Assembly: GCF_011065405.1 (NCBI RefSeq)
Contig: NZ_CP047056.1
Coordinates: 828,747-892,746 of the forward strand
DNA: 64,000 nt
Direction: 5' to 3'
DNA from: Succinivibrio dextrinosolvens
GTDB taxonomy: Bacteria; Pseudomonadota; Gammaproteobacteria; Enterobacterales; Succinivibrionaceae
Below are positions 1-8,156 of the stretch, one piece after another (position 1 is the first letter of the stretch; every line of letters starts with the position of its first letter). The notes beneath the pieces were generated by a model. It did no database searches. It was not told where the DNA came from and saw only the letters and a list, made by a program, of their open reading frames with translations. Both the position numbers and the translations under genes were made by a program.

Positions 1-1401
1 TGCGCCTTTGGATGGTACAGGAGCTGGTGCCTGCCCCTTCTTGACAGTCAGTGCATCAACTCTTTTCTGAGCATCATTGATTAGGATCATGGAGAGCTGT
101 TCAAGCCCCTCTAAAGACTGTTTAAAAGGAACAATCTCCTTCATGTCCTGAACTGTAAACTCATCAATAAAAGGCTTAATCATAATGGCCTGATCAATAT
201 TAGGATCAGAACCTTTCTGATAGGCTCCAATCTGAATCAGCTCCTTACTCTGAGAATACTGAGATACACACTGCCTTATAGTTCTAGCCATAATCATATG
301 CTCTGCAGTAACAACTGCAGGCATAACACGACTTACAGACTTTTCAATATCAATTGCGGGGAAGTGACCAGAGTCTGCAAGCTGACGGGATAAAACAATA
401 TGACCATCCAGAATAGCTCGGGCAGAGTCTGCAATTGGATCCTGAAGATCATCGCCTTCAACCAGCACTGTGAAAAAAGCTGTAATAGAGCCCTGGCCTT
501 CGCCACCATTTCCGGCGCGCTCAACTAAGGCAGGCATCTTAGCAAACACAGAAGGAGGATAGCCTTTAGTTGCAGGAGGTTCACCTACAGCCAAGGCAAT
601 TTCACGCTGAGCCATTGCATAACGGGTAAGAGAATCAATCATCAGCAGAACATTGTAGCCCTGATCTCTGAAGTACTCGGCAATAGAAAGAGTTGTTTCA
701 CATCCCTTAAGACGCATCAGAGGAGATGCATCTGCAGGAGCTGCCACAACCACTGCACGAGCTCGACCTTCCTCACCAAGAATATCATCTATAAACTCTT
801 TAACCTCACGGCTACGCTCTCCTATCAGACCGACAACTACAACATCTGCATTTGTGCCACGTGTCATCATGCCTAAAAGTACAGATTTTCCAACGCCGGA
901 ACCTGCAAAAAGACCAATACGCTGTCCCTGTCCTATGGTAAGCATTGAATTTATTGCTTTGATACCTACATCCAGAGGCTTCTTGATTGGACGTCTGGCC
1001 ATCGGATTAAGCTTAACAGGATTCCATTTGGTTGCGGTTTCAGCGGTAAGTGGCCCCTTGTCATCAATAGGATTCCCAAGACCATCAACAACTCTTCCTA
1101 AAAGATGAAGCCCATAGGGATAGGAATCAGAACTTGAGATGGGAGTAACCAGATCTCCATTCTGAACATCAATAATATCTGTTGTAGGCATCAGATAGGT
1201 AGTTTCACCAGAAAATCCAACCACTTCAGCTAGCATTGGACCGCCGTTGGTATCAATGCGGCATCTCTGGCCTAAGGGAACTTTTATTCCTACAGCTTCC
1301 AGGGTAAGGCCTACCACACGAGTAAGTCTTCCAGACAAAACAGGACTCTGCTCGCGATCTGGAAGGCTTACGGACTGAAGACGAGATAAAAGATTACTCA
1401 T
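1..1401 (-). CDS. fliI: FliI, flagellar export ATPase (3' end outside window)
   Basis: Flagellum-specific ATPase that energises export of rod, hook and filament subunits at the cytoplasmic base of the basal body. The reading frame is open from the ATG at 1399-1401 to the left edge, 467 codons. It shows an F1-type P-loop (GSGVGKS near residue 165), a Walker B region (LLMIDSLTRYAMAQRE) and the FliI/SctN segment KGYPPSVFAKMPALVERAG. FliI is usually about 440-460 residues, so the tail already exceeds the norm; its last residues are rich in Ala and Pro. It starts 11 bases after the fliH stop, and is the fifth gene of the fliE-fliF-fliG-fliH-fliI operon. Identity is secure; the true C-terminus is unseen. 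Confidence 0.95.
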   Translation of the reverse strand, partial: MSNLLSRLQSVSLPDREQSPVLSGRLTRVVGLTLEAVGIKVPLGQRCRIDTNGGPMLAEVVGFSGETTYLMPTTDIIDVQNGDLVTPISSSDSYPYGLHLLGRVVDGLGNPIDDKGPLTAETATKWNPVKLNPMARRPIKKPLDVGIKAINSMLTIGQGQRIGLFAGSGVGKSVLLGMMTRGTNADVVVVGLIGERSREVKEFIDDILGEEGRARAVVVAAPADASPLMRLKGCETTLSIAEYFRDQGYNVLLMIDSLTRYAMAQREIALAVGEPPATKGYPPSVFAKMPALVERAGNGGEGQGSITAFFTVLVEGDDLQDPIADSARAILDGHIVLSRQLADSGHFPAIDIEKSVSRVMPAVVTAEHMIMARTIRQCVSQYSQSKELIQIGAYQKGSDPNIDQAIMIKPFIDEFTVQDMKEIVPFKQSLEGLEQLSMILINDAQKRVDALTVKKGQAPAPVPSKGA

Positions 1402-1412
1402 AGTGTCTCCCG

Positions 1413-2834
1413 TTAAGCCCTAGGCTGAACATCTGCTGTAACTTCAGCTTCCGCCACAGGATCACTTCCAATAGGAACACCATTTTCATCAACATAGACT
1501 CGGTTATTGTTTTCATCAAAGTAATAAAGCTGTCCATCAGGAGACTGATAAACAGGATGACCAAAATCATCAACATAAGGAGCAGGATCATCTGTCAGTG
1601 GAGCCTGCTGTTGCATGGTCTGAGCAAGATTATCCTGATCTAAAGCTTCCTGAGGTTCCGAAGGAGTAACCTCTGCAGAAGCAGTTGTCTGAGCCTTGCT
1701 CTTTAAGACATCACTAATATCATTAAGATTTCTTGGGGCCAGAGCTTTCTTAGGCAGCTCATTGTATTCAGGGCAACCATCTATTGATTCACGAAGAGCT
1801 GAATCGACACTTGGATAAACCTTTGCAAGGAAATCCTCGAGCAAAGAATCAATTCTGTCGTTGATTCTCCAGTTTATTTCTGAATTATCATTAACAACTC
1901 TGATATCTCCGGGAGAAAGTTTGTCTGATTCTTTTAAATCCCAGCCCTGTTCCTTAATATAATCATTGCCTATTGCCGCATTTATAACCGCGTAATCCTC
2001 AGGATTCAGATAAATCGAAACACCTTTGGTAGCTGAAGGCAGAATAGAGATAGCCTGTTCAATGCTTTTTTTAAGGAATTCAGCATTTTTATCGATTTCT
2101 TTTTTAATAATTACCTTGGCTAATCTTGAAATGATGTAGGCAATTTCATCGGTAACCTCCTTGTCAACCTCACGCAGAGGATTTGCAAGGGAATCAGCTA
2201 AAAATCTGAAACGCTCAACCTGTTCTAGAACAACCTTCTGACCAGATTCAAGACCTTCATCATGGCCCTTTTCAAAGCCATCAGCTTTGCCCTGTTCAAG
2301 ACCGGAGGCATATCCCTCTTCCTTACCGATAGCAAGACCTTCCTCATGGCCCTGTTTAATTCCTTCTGTCTTTCCCTCATCAAAGCCAATCTGATAACCT
2401 TCATCATGGCCCTGACTCTTTCCTTCCTCATAAGCATCATTTCTGATTTTTTCTACTTCTTCAAGAGTGATGCTGGTAATACCGCGGGCCGCACGATCAG
2501 CAGCCTCTTCCTCTTCTAAAATCTTGTGAGCATCAAGAATAAGCGCAACTTCTTCTAGATAATCATTACGCTTCTTTTCAAGCCGCATGAAGGCACGCTT
2601 GCGTTCCACCATCTCGACATTCATGCCCAGAGCATTGGTTCCGGTCACGAAATCGTCAGACAGGGTCGGCCAGACTTTAACCTTGTAATTTGAAACCTTA
2701 GATGCTGATGTTACAGTAGCAATCTTCTTGTCATAGCGAATATCCACCCTGTTAGGTTTTTCATTCGCTATGTCAGAGGCATTTGCAACATCGCCTTCGG
2801 CTGAGGAGGCGTTCTTATGAAAAAAATCACTCAT
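1413..2834 (-). CDS. fliH: FliH, flagellar export ATPase regulator, unusually long
   Basis: Cytoplasmic partner that binds FliI as a dimer and links it to the export gate and C ring. The centre (about residues 135-200) is a run of GxxxG-type repeats (EGKSQGHDEG, GFDEGKTEG, GLAIGKEEG), the hallmark of FliH. It is followed by the FliH C-terminal domain with VDKEVTDEIAYIISRLAKVIIKKEI. At 473 residues it is about twice the usual length. The surplus is an N-terminal stretch of about 100 residues and a C-terminal tail of about 120, rich in Gln, Asp and Pro, ending with an aromatic/acidic patch (QLYYFDENNNRVYVDENG). The tail function is unknown. Its position between fliG and fliI supports the call. 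Confidence 0.9.
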   Translation of the reverse strand: MSDFFHKNASSAEGDVANASDIANEKPNRVDIRYDKKIATVTSASKVSNYKVKVWPTLSDDFVTGTNALGMNVEMVERKRAFMRLEKKRNDYLEEVALILDAHKILEEEEAADRAARGITSITLEEVEKIRNDAYEEGKSQGHDEGYQIGFDEGKTEGIKQGHEEGLAIGKEEGYASGLEQGKADGFEKGHDEGLESGQKVVLEQVERFRFLADSLANPLREVDKEVTDEIAYIISRLAKVIIKKEIDKNAEFLKKSIEQAISILPSATKGVSIYLNPEDYAVINAAIGNDYIKEQGWDLKESDKLSPGDIRVVNDNSEINWRINDRIDSLLEDFLAKVYPSVDSALRESIDGCPEYNELPKKALAPRNLNDISDVLKSKAQTTASAEVTPSEPQEALDQDNLAQTMQQQAPLTDDPAPYVDDFGHPVYQSPDGQLYYFDENNNRVYVDENGVPIGSDPVAEAEVTADVQPRA

Positions 2835-2852
2835 ATTAGAACAGCCTTAGTA

Positions 2853-3959
2853 TTAAATAAAGTCACCACCGCCACCACCACGGTTAAGCATAATGGCACC
2901 TGAATCGTTAAGTTTTCTTGCAATTGTAAGAATTTCCTTCTGAGCAGCTTCAACATCAGACAGCTTGGTAGGACCCATAGATGCAAGATCTTCCTTCATA
3001 GATGCAGCAGCACGAGAAGACATGTTCTTGAAGAATTTCTCTTTGAGGCCGTCATCTGCTCCCTTAAGAGCCTTCTGAAGAACATCAGAAGGAACATCAC
3101 GCAGCAGAGTCTGAATAGAACGGTCGTCCACACCACTGAGGTTTTCGAATACGAACATAAGATCCTGGATCTGGCCACCAATTTCCTTGTCCTGAGACTG
3201 AATTGCATTCATCAGCTGAGTCTCGGTTGAGCTGTCTAAGTAGTTCATAATATCGGCAGCACTCTTCAGACCACCAATCTTGGCTGTCTGAGAACCAGCG
3301 GCACCAGCGAACTGCTTTTCCATAATTTCGTTCAACTCCTGCAGAGCTGCTGGCTGAACCTCTTCTAAGGTTGCAATACGCATGATAAGGTCAAGTCTTA
3401 CAGTTTCATTAAACTGAGATAGAATTTCTGCAGACTGTTCTGGCTCAAGGTAGGAAAGCACAATAGTCTGAATCTGAGGATGCTCGTTCTGAATAATGGT
3501 TGCCACCTGTCTTGCATCCATCCACTTCAGAGAATCCAAACCACGGGAACCGGTTCCAAGAGAAATCTGCTCGATAAGATTGTTTGCCTTCTCTGAACCC
3601 AGAGCTGAAACCAGAGCATGGCGAACAAAGTCTGAATTTCCAAGACCAAGATTTGAATGCTTTGTTACTTCCTTTAGAAAAGCCTTGTGAACAGCATTCA
3701 CCTGATCCTGAGAAAAAGTTGCCATCTCAGACATTCTGATACCAAGCTTCTGAACCTGTTTAGGCTCAAGGTTCTTGAAAATCTGAGCAGCATCCTCCTC
3801 TGATAAGGACAGCATCAGAAGAACAGCCTTGTCCATTCCGGACATATTCTCCAGTGCCGTTTTTTCGTCATCAGAGAATTCTAATAGAGCATTCTGACCG
3901 CCACCGATAGCTGGCATCGCAGCTGGGGCTGGCGCAGCAGGAACTTTTTCATCTGACAT
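2853..3959 (-). CDS. fliG: FliG, flagellar motor switch protein
   Basis: C-ring component that couples stator movement to rotor torque and switching. The order is an N-terminal FliF-binding domain (SGMDKAVLLMLSLSEEDAAQIF), a middle domain with the EHPQ motif near residue 157 (NEHPQIQTIVLSYLEPEQSA), and a C-terminal torque domain (LQKALKGADDGLKEKFFKNM). It is 368 residues against about 330-350 normally. The excess is an Ala/Pro-rich leader before LLEFSDDEK and a glycine-rich end (NRGGGGGDFI). It lies 18 bases upstream of fliH and 9 bases after fliF, consistent with cotranscription. Confidence 0.96.
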   Translation of the reverse strand: MSDEKVPAAPAPAAMPAIGGGQNALLEFSDDEKTALENMSGMDKAVLLMLSLSEEDAAQIFKNLEPKQVQKLGIRMSEMATFSQDQVNAVHKAFLKEVTKHSNLGLGNSDFVRHALVSALGSEKANNLIEQISLGTGSRGLDSLKWMDARQVATIIQNEHPQIQTIVLSYLEPEQSAEILSQFNETVRLDLIMRIATLEEVQPAALQELNEIMEKQFAGAAGSQTAKIGGLKSAADIMNYLDSSTETQLMNAIQSQDKEIGGQIQDLMFVFENLSGVDDRSIQTLLRDVPSDVLQKALKGADDGLKEKFFKNMSSRAAASMKEDLASMGPTKLSDVEAAQKEILTIARKLNDSGAIMLNRGGGGGDFI

Positions 3960-3968
3960 AGTACTACC

Positions 3969-5816
3969 CTAGTTCTTTTCCTTAAAATCAGCGTTAAGCC
4001 ATTCTTTAATAACTTCCGCTGTCAGCTGAGGTTCATTGGAAGCAAGTGTTCTGACTGCCTTGAGCAGATCAGCTTCTTTATGAAGGTTAGGAAGTTCAAT
4101 ACCGCCTTCGTTATTGATGGTGTATACCTGATCAGCAAGTTCCTTGTTCTTGGCAATCAGGTTGAAATCGTCATAGCCATCAAGTGCAGACTGAGAATCA
4201 AGCTCATCCTGCTCTGCCTCTGATGACATATCCTCCTCGTCCTTGTGCAGCAGCTTGTTGAGCAGAGGACGTATCACGAAGATAACCACAATCAGCACAA
4301 CAATTACAGAACCACCTATACGTACAAGTCTGTAGAAGAATTCCTGCTCATACCAAGGTAGAGGTGGTTTTACATCGCCATGAGGGAAGCAGACAGTTTC
4401 AACTTTAACAAAGTCACCGCGAGCTTCATTAAGTCCTAAACCACCGCGAACCAAATCCGCAATCTTATCCAGATCCTGCTGAGAGCGAGGTTCATACTTA
4501 ACCATACCGTCAGCATCCACCAGTCTGTCATAGTCAACAGCGACAGATACTGTCAGTCGAGAGACAATGTTTGATGGACGCACGGTATGTCTTACAGTTG
4601 TATCCACCTCATAGTTACGAACAGCCTCACGGCTTTCCTTACGGTTTGAGGTTGAATCTGAGGAGCTACCTGTACCATCCTTTAACTGCTGAGGAATTGC
4701 AGCATTTGCAGGAGGCTGATTGGATAAAGAACCCGGTACACCATAAGGGTTCTTCTTATCCTCATTACCAGACTGTTCCTTTAAGGTTTCTGAACGTACC
4801 GCCTGAGAGTCAGGATTATACAGCTGAGCAGTTTCTTCCTGAACGGTAGTGTCCAGAGTAACGTCAACTTCAGCGGAATAACGTCCAAGTCCAAGCATAG
4901 GCATCAGAATTGAATCAAGCTTGTCGCGATACTGCGCTTCACGCATTGTTCTCATTTCAAACTCGCGCTGAATCTTACTCTCAGGAGTGTCGCCCTTGAC
5001 CTCTGCACTTAACTGACGTCCGTTTTGATCTGTTACAGTAACGTCCTTTGATAACAGATTATGTACAGAGGAAGCTACAAGGAATCTGATTGAGTTTACA
5101 TTTTCAGGAGACAGATAAGAGTTAGGCTTTAAAGTTACAACAACTGCAGCACTTGGTCTGCTCTTCTCTCTGGCAAAAACATTGTCCTTTGGAATTGCCA
5201 GAAGAACAGTAGCATGAGAAATACCGTCAATACGTTCAATGGCTCTTGCAAGCTGAACCTCTCGACTATGCTTGATGCGCTCATTTTCCATTCGCTGAGA
5301 TACACCAAAGCCAGAGTCGGTCATAATAATCTGATCACCCTCATCAGTTGACTCCTGAGGCAGTGCAATTCCTTTACGCAGCATCTGCTCGGTAATCTCA
5401 CTATACTCGCTGGCATCAACAATGATGGTGTTATTGTTTGACAGCTTATACTTGAAGCCTTCTGTATCCAGGAAATCAAGCACATTTCCAATTTCCGCAG
5501 AGGAATACTGACCAAGTTTTCTTTCTGTATCAGGAGCCTTAGTTGAAGTAGAGGTAAAACTGATTACCGCAAAAATAATACCGGCAACAAAAATAACCAG
5601 GAAAACGAGGATTACCAGACGGCGAACCATTTCACCATCTTTGAAAAAGCTTTTTATGGCGGAGTGCTTTTCAGGCAGACTAGTATTAACTGCAGTTCCA
5701 GTATCGGTGGACTCCAGCTCAGAGGATGAAGCCTCACTTGCGTCTGTTGTGGTAGGCAGATTACTTCCCTCTTGATTACCTGTACCAGGAGCTACCGGGA
5801 ATCCATTTTCTGACAT
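3969..5816 (-). CDS. fliF: FliF, flagellar MS-ring protein
   Basis: Inner-membrane protein that forms the MS ring, the foundation of the basal body. It has two membrane segments, about residues 66-87 (LVILVFLVIFVAGIIFAVIS) and about 492-515, flanking a large periplasmic region. That region holds the secretin-like ring-building motifs (ERIDGISHATVLLAIPKDNVF, KPNSYLSPENVNSIRFLVASSV). The cytoplasmic C-terminus (LPNLHKEADLLKAVRTLASNEPQLTAEVIKEWL) is the FliG-binding end. A long Ser/Thr-rich N-terminal leader of about 55 residues makes it 615 residues, slightly over the usual 550-580. It ends in TAG, which shows TAG is an ordinary stop in this genome. Confidence 0.96.
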   Translation of the reverse strand: MSENGFPVAPGTGNQEGSNLPTTTDASEASSSELESTDTGTAVNTSLPEKHSAIKSFFKDGEMVRRLVILVFLVIFVAGIIFAVISFTSTSTKAPDTERKLGQYSSAEIGNVLDFLDTEGFKYKLSNNNTIIVDASEYSEITEQMLRKGIALPQESTDEGDQIIMTDSGFGVSQRMENERIKHSREVQLARAIERIDGISHATVLLAIPKDNVFAREKSRPSAAVVVTLKPNSYLSPENVNSIRFLVASSVHNLLSKDVTVTDQNGRQLSAEVKGDTPESKIQREFEMRTMREAQYRDKLDSILMPMLGLGRYSAEVDVTLDTTVQEETAQLYNPDSQAVRSETLKEQSGNEDKKNPYGVPGSLSNQPPANAAIPQQLKDGTGSSSDSTSNRKESREAVRNYEVDTTVRHTVRPSNIVSRLTVSVAVDYDRLVDADGMVKYEPRSQQDLDKIADLVRGGLGLNEARGDFVKVETVCFPHGDVKPPLPWYEQEFFYRLVRIGGSVIVVLIVVIFVIRPLLNKLLHKDEEDMSSEAEQDELDSQSALDGYDDFNLIAKNKELADQVYTINNEGGIELPNLHKEADLLKAVRTLASNEPQLTAEVIKEWLNADFKEKN

Positions 5817-5843
5817 ATTAGTTCCTCATCATCCAAATATGCA

Positions 5844-6269
5844 CTAAATCTGCATCTGAGATATGGTTCTGTACGCTTCAATCATCTTGTTTCTGATCTG
5901 AACTGTCGCATCAAAGGACAGACTTGCCTTCTGAGTTGCAAGCATTACATCAGACAGAGTCACTTTTCTGTCCCCCAGATCAAAACGTGTCTGTTTATTG
6001 GCGGCGTCGTTCTGGAGGGTATTAACATTTTCAAAAGCTTCATGAAGCATATTGGCAAATGCACCAATATTATCTTTTGTCTGAACCGAATCTGTATTAT
6101 CCGATCCGTTCTGACCTGGCACCATTACAGGTGCATTCTCAATCTTTTGCTGTAATGTATCTTTTGTGCCAGTTGATGCAACCTGTAGCGAACGCATATT
6201 CTGCTGCATTCTCTGAAGCTGATTTAACATTGTTGGATTTGCTACTAATGGATTGATCATTAAACTCAT
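5844..6269 (-). CDS. fliE: FliE, flagellar hook-basal body adaptor
   Basis: Small rod-adaptor protein thought to join the MS ring to the proximal rod; first gene of the operon. The C-terminal half matches FliE well (FANMLHEAFENVNTLQNDA, then SLSFDATVQIRNKMIEAYRTISQMQI split over the end). It is 141 residues against about 100-110 in enterics, because of an extra N-terminal stretch rich in Met, Gln and Asn. The start is set by a strong GGAGG six bases upstream, and a sigma-54 promoter lies 50 bases above it. Confidence 0.93.
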   Translation of the reverse strand: MSLMINPLVANPTMLNQLQRMQQNMRSLQVASTGTKDTLQQKIENAPVMVPGQNGSDNTDSVQTKDNIGAFANMLHEAFENVNTLQNDAANKQTRFDLGDRKVTLSDVMLATQKASLSFDATVQIRNKMIEAYRTISQMQI

Positions 6270-6319
6270 AGTTTCCTCCTGTCAAAAAACTGACAGACAC
6301 ATAACGCTATGAGTATCTA

Positions 6320-6336
6320 ATCAATTAGCGTGCCAA
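6320..6336 (-). promoter_or_regulatory. sigma-54 promoter of the fliE operon
   Basis: Read on the minus strand the sequence is TTGGCACGCTAATTGAT. The -24 element TTGGCACG is a full match to the sigma-54 consensus, and the -12 element TTGAT is one base off TTGCT/TTGCA at the right spacing. It predicts a transcript start near 6308 and a leader of about 40 bases before fliE. Sigma-54 control of fliE operons is known in Vibrio, Pseudomonas and Shewanella, where an FlrC-type activator is used; no activator gene is in this window. Confidence 0.85.
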
Positions 6337-6460
6337 CTTTGAAATCAGGCATCTAAACAGAAACTGCTACTAGTTTAATCGTACTTTCTTTTGCATAAAT
6401 ACAAAAAGAAAAAATATCAAAGAGTTGAGTTAAATCGCATAAATAAACACGCACATAGGA

Positions 6461-6483
6461 AGGCCGGCAGAATAAGCCGGCCT
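6461..6483 (-). terminator. strong hairpin downstream of the asparaginase gene
   Basis: A perfect 8-bp GC-rich inverted repeat (AGGCCGGC, loop AGAATAA, GCCGGCCT) lies 30 bases after the asparaginase stop. On the minus strand there is no U-run after the stem; the T-run lies before it. It may be a 3'-end stabilising hairpin rather than a classical intrinsic terminator. Confidence 0.55.
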
Positions 6484-6513
6484 AAAAAAGAAACTTATCA
6501 GATCGAAAAAGGA

Positions 6514-7656
6514 TTAGTATTTGTCAAAAATCTTCTGAATTTCAGCCTTCTTTGAAGTCTTGGTTAGAGCAAGTCTCAAAAGAACTGCAGCCTTCTGTGG
6601 CTGAAGATCATCACAGCGCAGAACATTGGCAATATCATAGTCGTCACTTGCTGCAACATAGCCTGTTCCTACACGGGTACTGCGGACAACAATCATCTCA
6701 GGATGTCTTGCAATTGCTTCCTTCCAGCTTACACTGTACTCGCCGCTGCCTGCACCTGCAATAACAATTCCCTTGTACCCCTTCTGTGCATAGTAGTCAA
6801 TAACTGAACCGTCGGTGTCAACATTGAAATAAAGCACGGCTACCTTTGGTAGAGTCTTCAGATTTGAAACATTGAACTCTGTATTTACAGTATGCTTCTT
6901 CACAGGCTGACTGTAGAACAGAACATTGTCGTCAATTACATAGCCCATGCTGCCATAATCACCGGAGCTGAAAGCATTTACATTGAAAGTGCTGATCTTG
7001 CGTACATCTCGGGCACCATAGATTCTGTCAGAGATAACAGCCATAACGCCTTTCCCCTTGGCAGCAGGATTTGAAGCCAGAGCAACAGACTGATGCAGAT
7101 TTAGAGGGCCATCTGCAGAAATTGCGGTTGCCGGTCTCATAGAGCCGGTTACAACCACAGGTTTATCGGTCTTTAAGGCCAGATTCAGGAAGTAGGCGGT
7201 TTCATCAAGAGTATCTGTACCGTGAGTAATTACAAAACCTGAAATAGCAGGATCTTTTGCGAGTTTATTTATGCAGTTGGCAATCTGAAGCCAGATTTCA
7301 GAGGTGATATCATCTGAGTTGATATTGCAGATCTGCTCACCGTGCACCTTAGCAACATCCTGAAGTTTTGCTGCCTGAGCTAAAGCCTCAACATTCAGCT
7401 GACCAGGCTTGTAGTTGGTTGATTTACCCTCTGCGCCTGTACCGGCAATAGTTCCACCGGTTGCAAGAATAGCAACGGTTGGCAGATTCTTTTTAACCTT
7501 CTTCTCTGCTACAGGAGTACTTACTACAGCTGATTCAGCTGTGGTTGCAGTCTGAACCTGAGGCTGAGACTGTTCGGTTGTAGCACAGCCTGTTGTAATA
7601 GCTAAAGCAAAAGCTATTGGTAGAATAGCTACACCTTGAAATAGATTTTTTTTCAT
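6514..7656 (-). CDS. Type II L-asparaginase, predicted lipoprotein
   Basis: Hydrolyses L-asparagine to aspartate and ammonia. Both catalytic threonine motifs are present: ILATGGTIAGTG near residue 70 and the second motif ITHGTDTLDETAYFL. The first methionine chosen is at 7656, since GGAG lies 8 bases upstream; a longer in-frame start adds 11 residues with no clear ribosome site. The N-terminus MKKNLFQGVAILPIAFALAI followed by TTGC looks like a lipoprotein signal with Cys24 as the modified residue, then a Thr/Val-rich linker to about residue 60. Typical AnsB is a soluble periplasmic enzyme, so membrane anchoring would be unusual. In anaerobes such enzymes feed fumarate respiration through aspartate. 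The lipobox is imperfect (Thr at -3), so anchoring is inferred. Confidence 0.9.
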   Translation of the reverse strand: MKKNLFQGVAILPIAFALAITTGCATTEQSQPQVQTATTAESAVVSTPVAEKKVKKNLPTVAILATGGTIAGTGAEGKSTNYKPGQLNVEALAQAAKLQDVAKVHGEQICNINSDDITSEIWLQIANCINKLAKDPAISGFVITHGTDTLDETAYFLNLALKTDKPVVVTGSMRPATAISADGPLNLHQSVALASNPAAKGKGVMAVISDRIYGARDVRKISTFNVNAFSSGDYGSMGYVIDDNVLFYSQPVKKHTVNTEFNVSNLKTLPKVAVLYFNVDTDGSVIDYYAQKGYKGIVIAGAGSGEYSVSWKEAIARHPEMIVVRSTRVGTGYVAASDDYDIANVLRCDDLQPQKAAVLLRLALTKTSKKAEIQKIFDKY

Positions 7657-8030
7657 AAATAAACTCCATAGTTTGTAACAAATTTCCATACCTTAACGGT
7701 AAAGAACAGGAAAATCCTCTTTGTACAGCACACATCTGATATTAAGAGGATTTACTTTATTGCTAGCTCTGACTGACGATGATATGTGTCTGATTTTATG
7801 ATGTTATTTAATTAAAACGACCTGATACTGAAAAATCTCCCCCAAAAAGATCAAATTGAACTGATTAGACGCACAAAATCACTCTGCAGGTGCAGGTACC
7901 CCATGAAAGAGGCTGTTCTTTTCAAAACAGAAAGACACAAACAGAGAATATTTCTGAAAAAAAAGCAAAGCTTCAATGCTAGTATAAAATTTATATAAAT
8001 CAGAATTTTTGACAATTTTCAAAAAAAATA
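7657..8030. other. intergenic stretch, no gene seen
   Basis: AT-rich DNA between the asparaginase start and the left structured end of the TnpB element. It should hold the asparaginase promoter, but I see no convincing consensus. No open frame with a ribosome site or family resemblance was found on either strand. Confidence 0.5.
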
Positions 8031-8074
8031 GCAGAGCGGAAACCTCAGACTTATAGTCTGAGGCGGAGCTCTGC
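8031..8074 (+). repeat. two-tier imperfect palindrome, left end of the TnpB element
   Basis: Outer stem of 7 bp (8031-8037 with 8068-8074) encloses an inner perfect 8-bp stem (8043-8050 with 8056-8063). The same two-tier design occurs at 60501-60544 beside the second element. In IS200/IS605 elements subterminal hairpins are the substrates of TnpA. Confidence 0.75.
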
Positions 8075-8156
8075 CAACTCAGGCTATATATATTTAAAGA
8101 ATTTCTTTACAATAACTGTTAGAATATAGGGATTATATGGCTTGGAGAAAACTGTT

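Noticed and set aside
2225-2440. Frames within the FliH Gly-repeat region on both strands
   Set aside because: They are other-frame readings of the GxxxG repeats.
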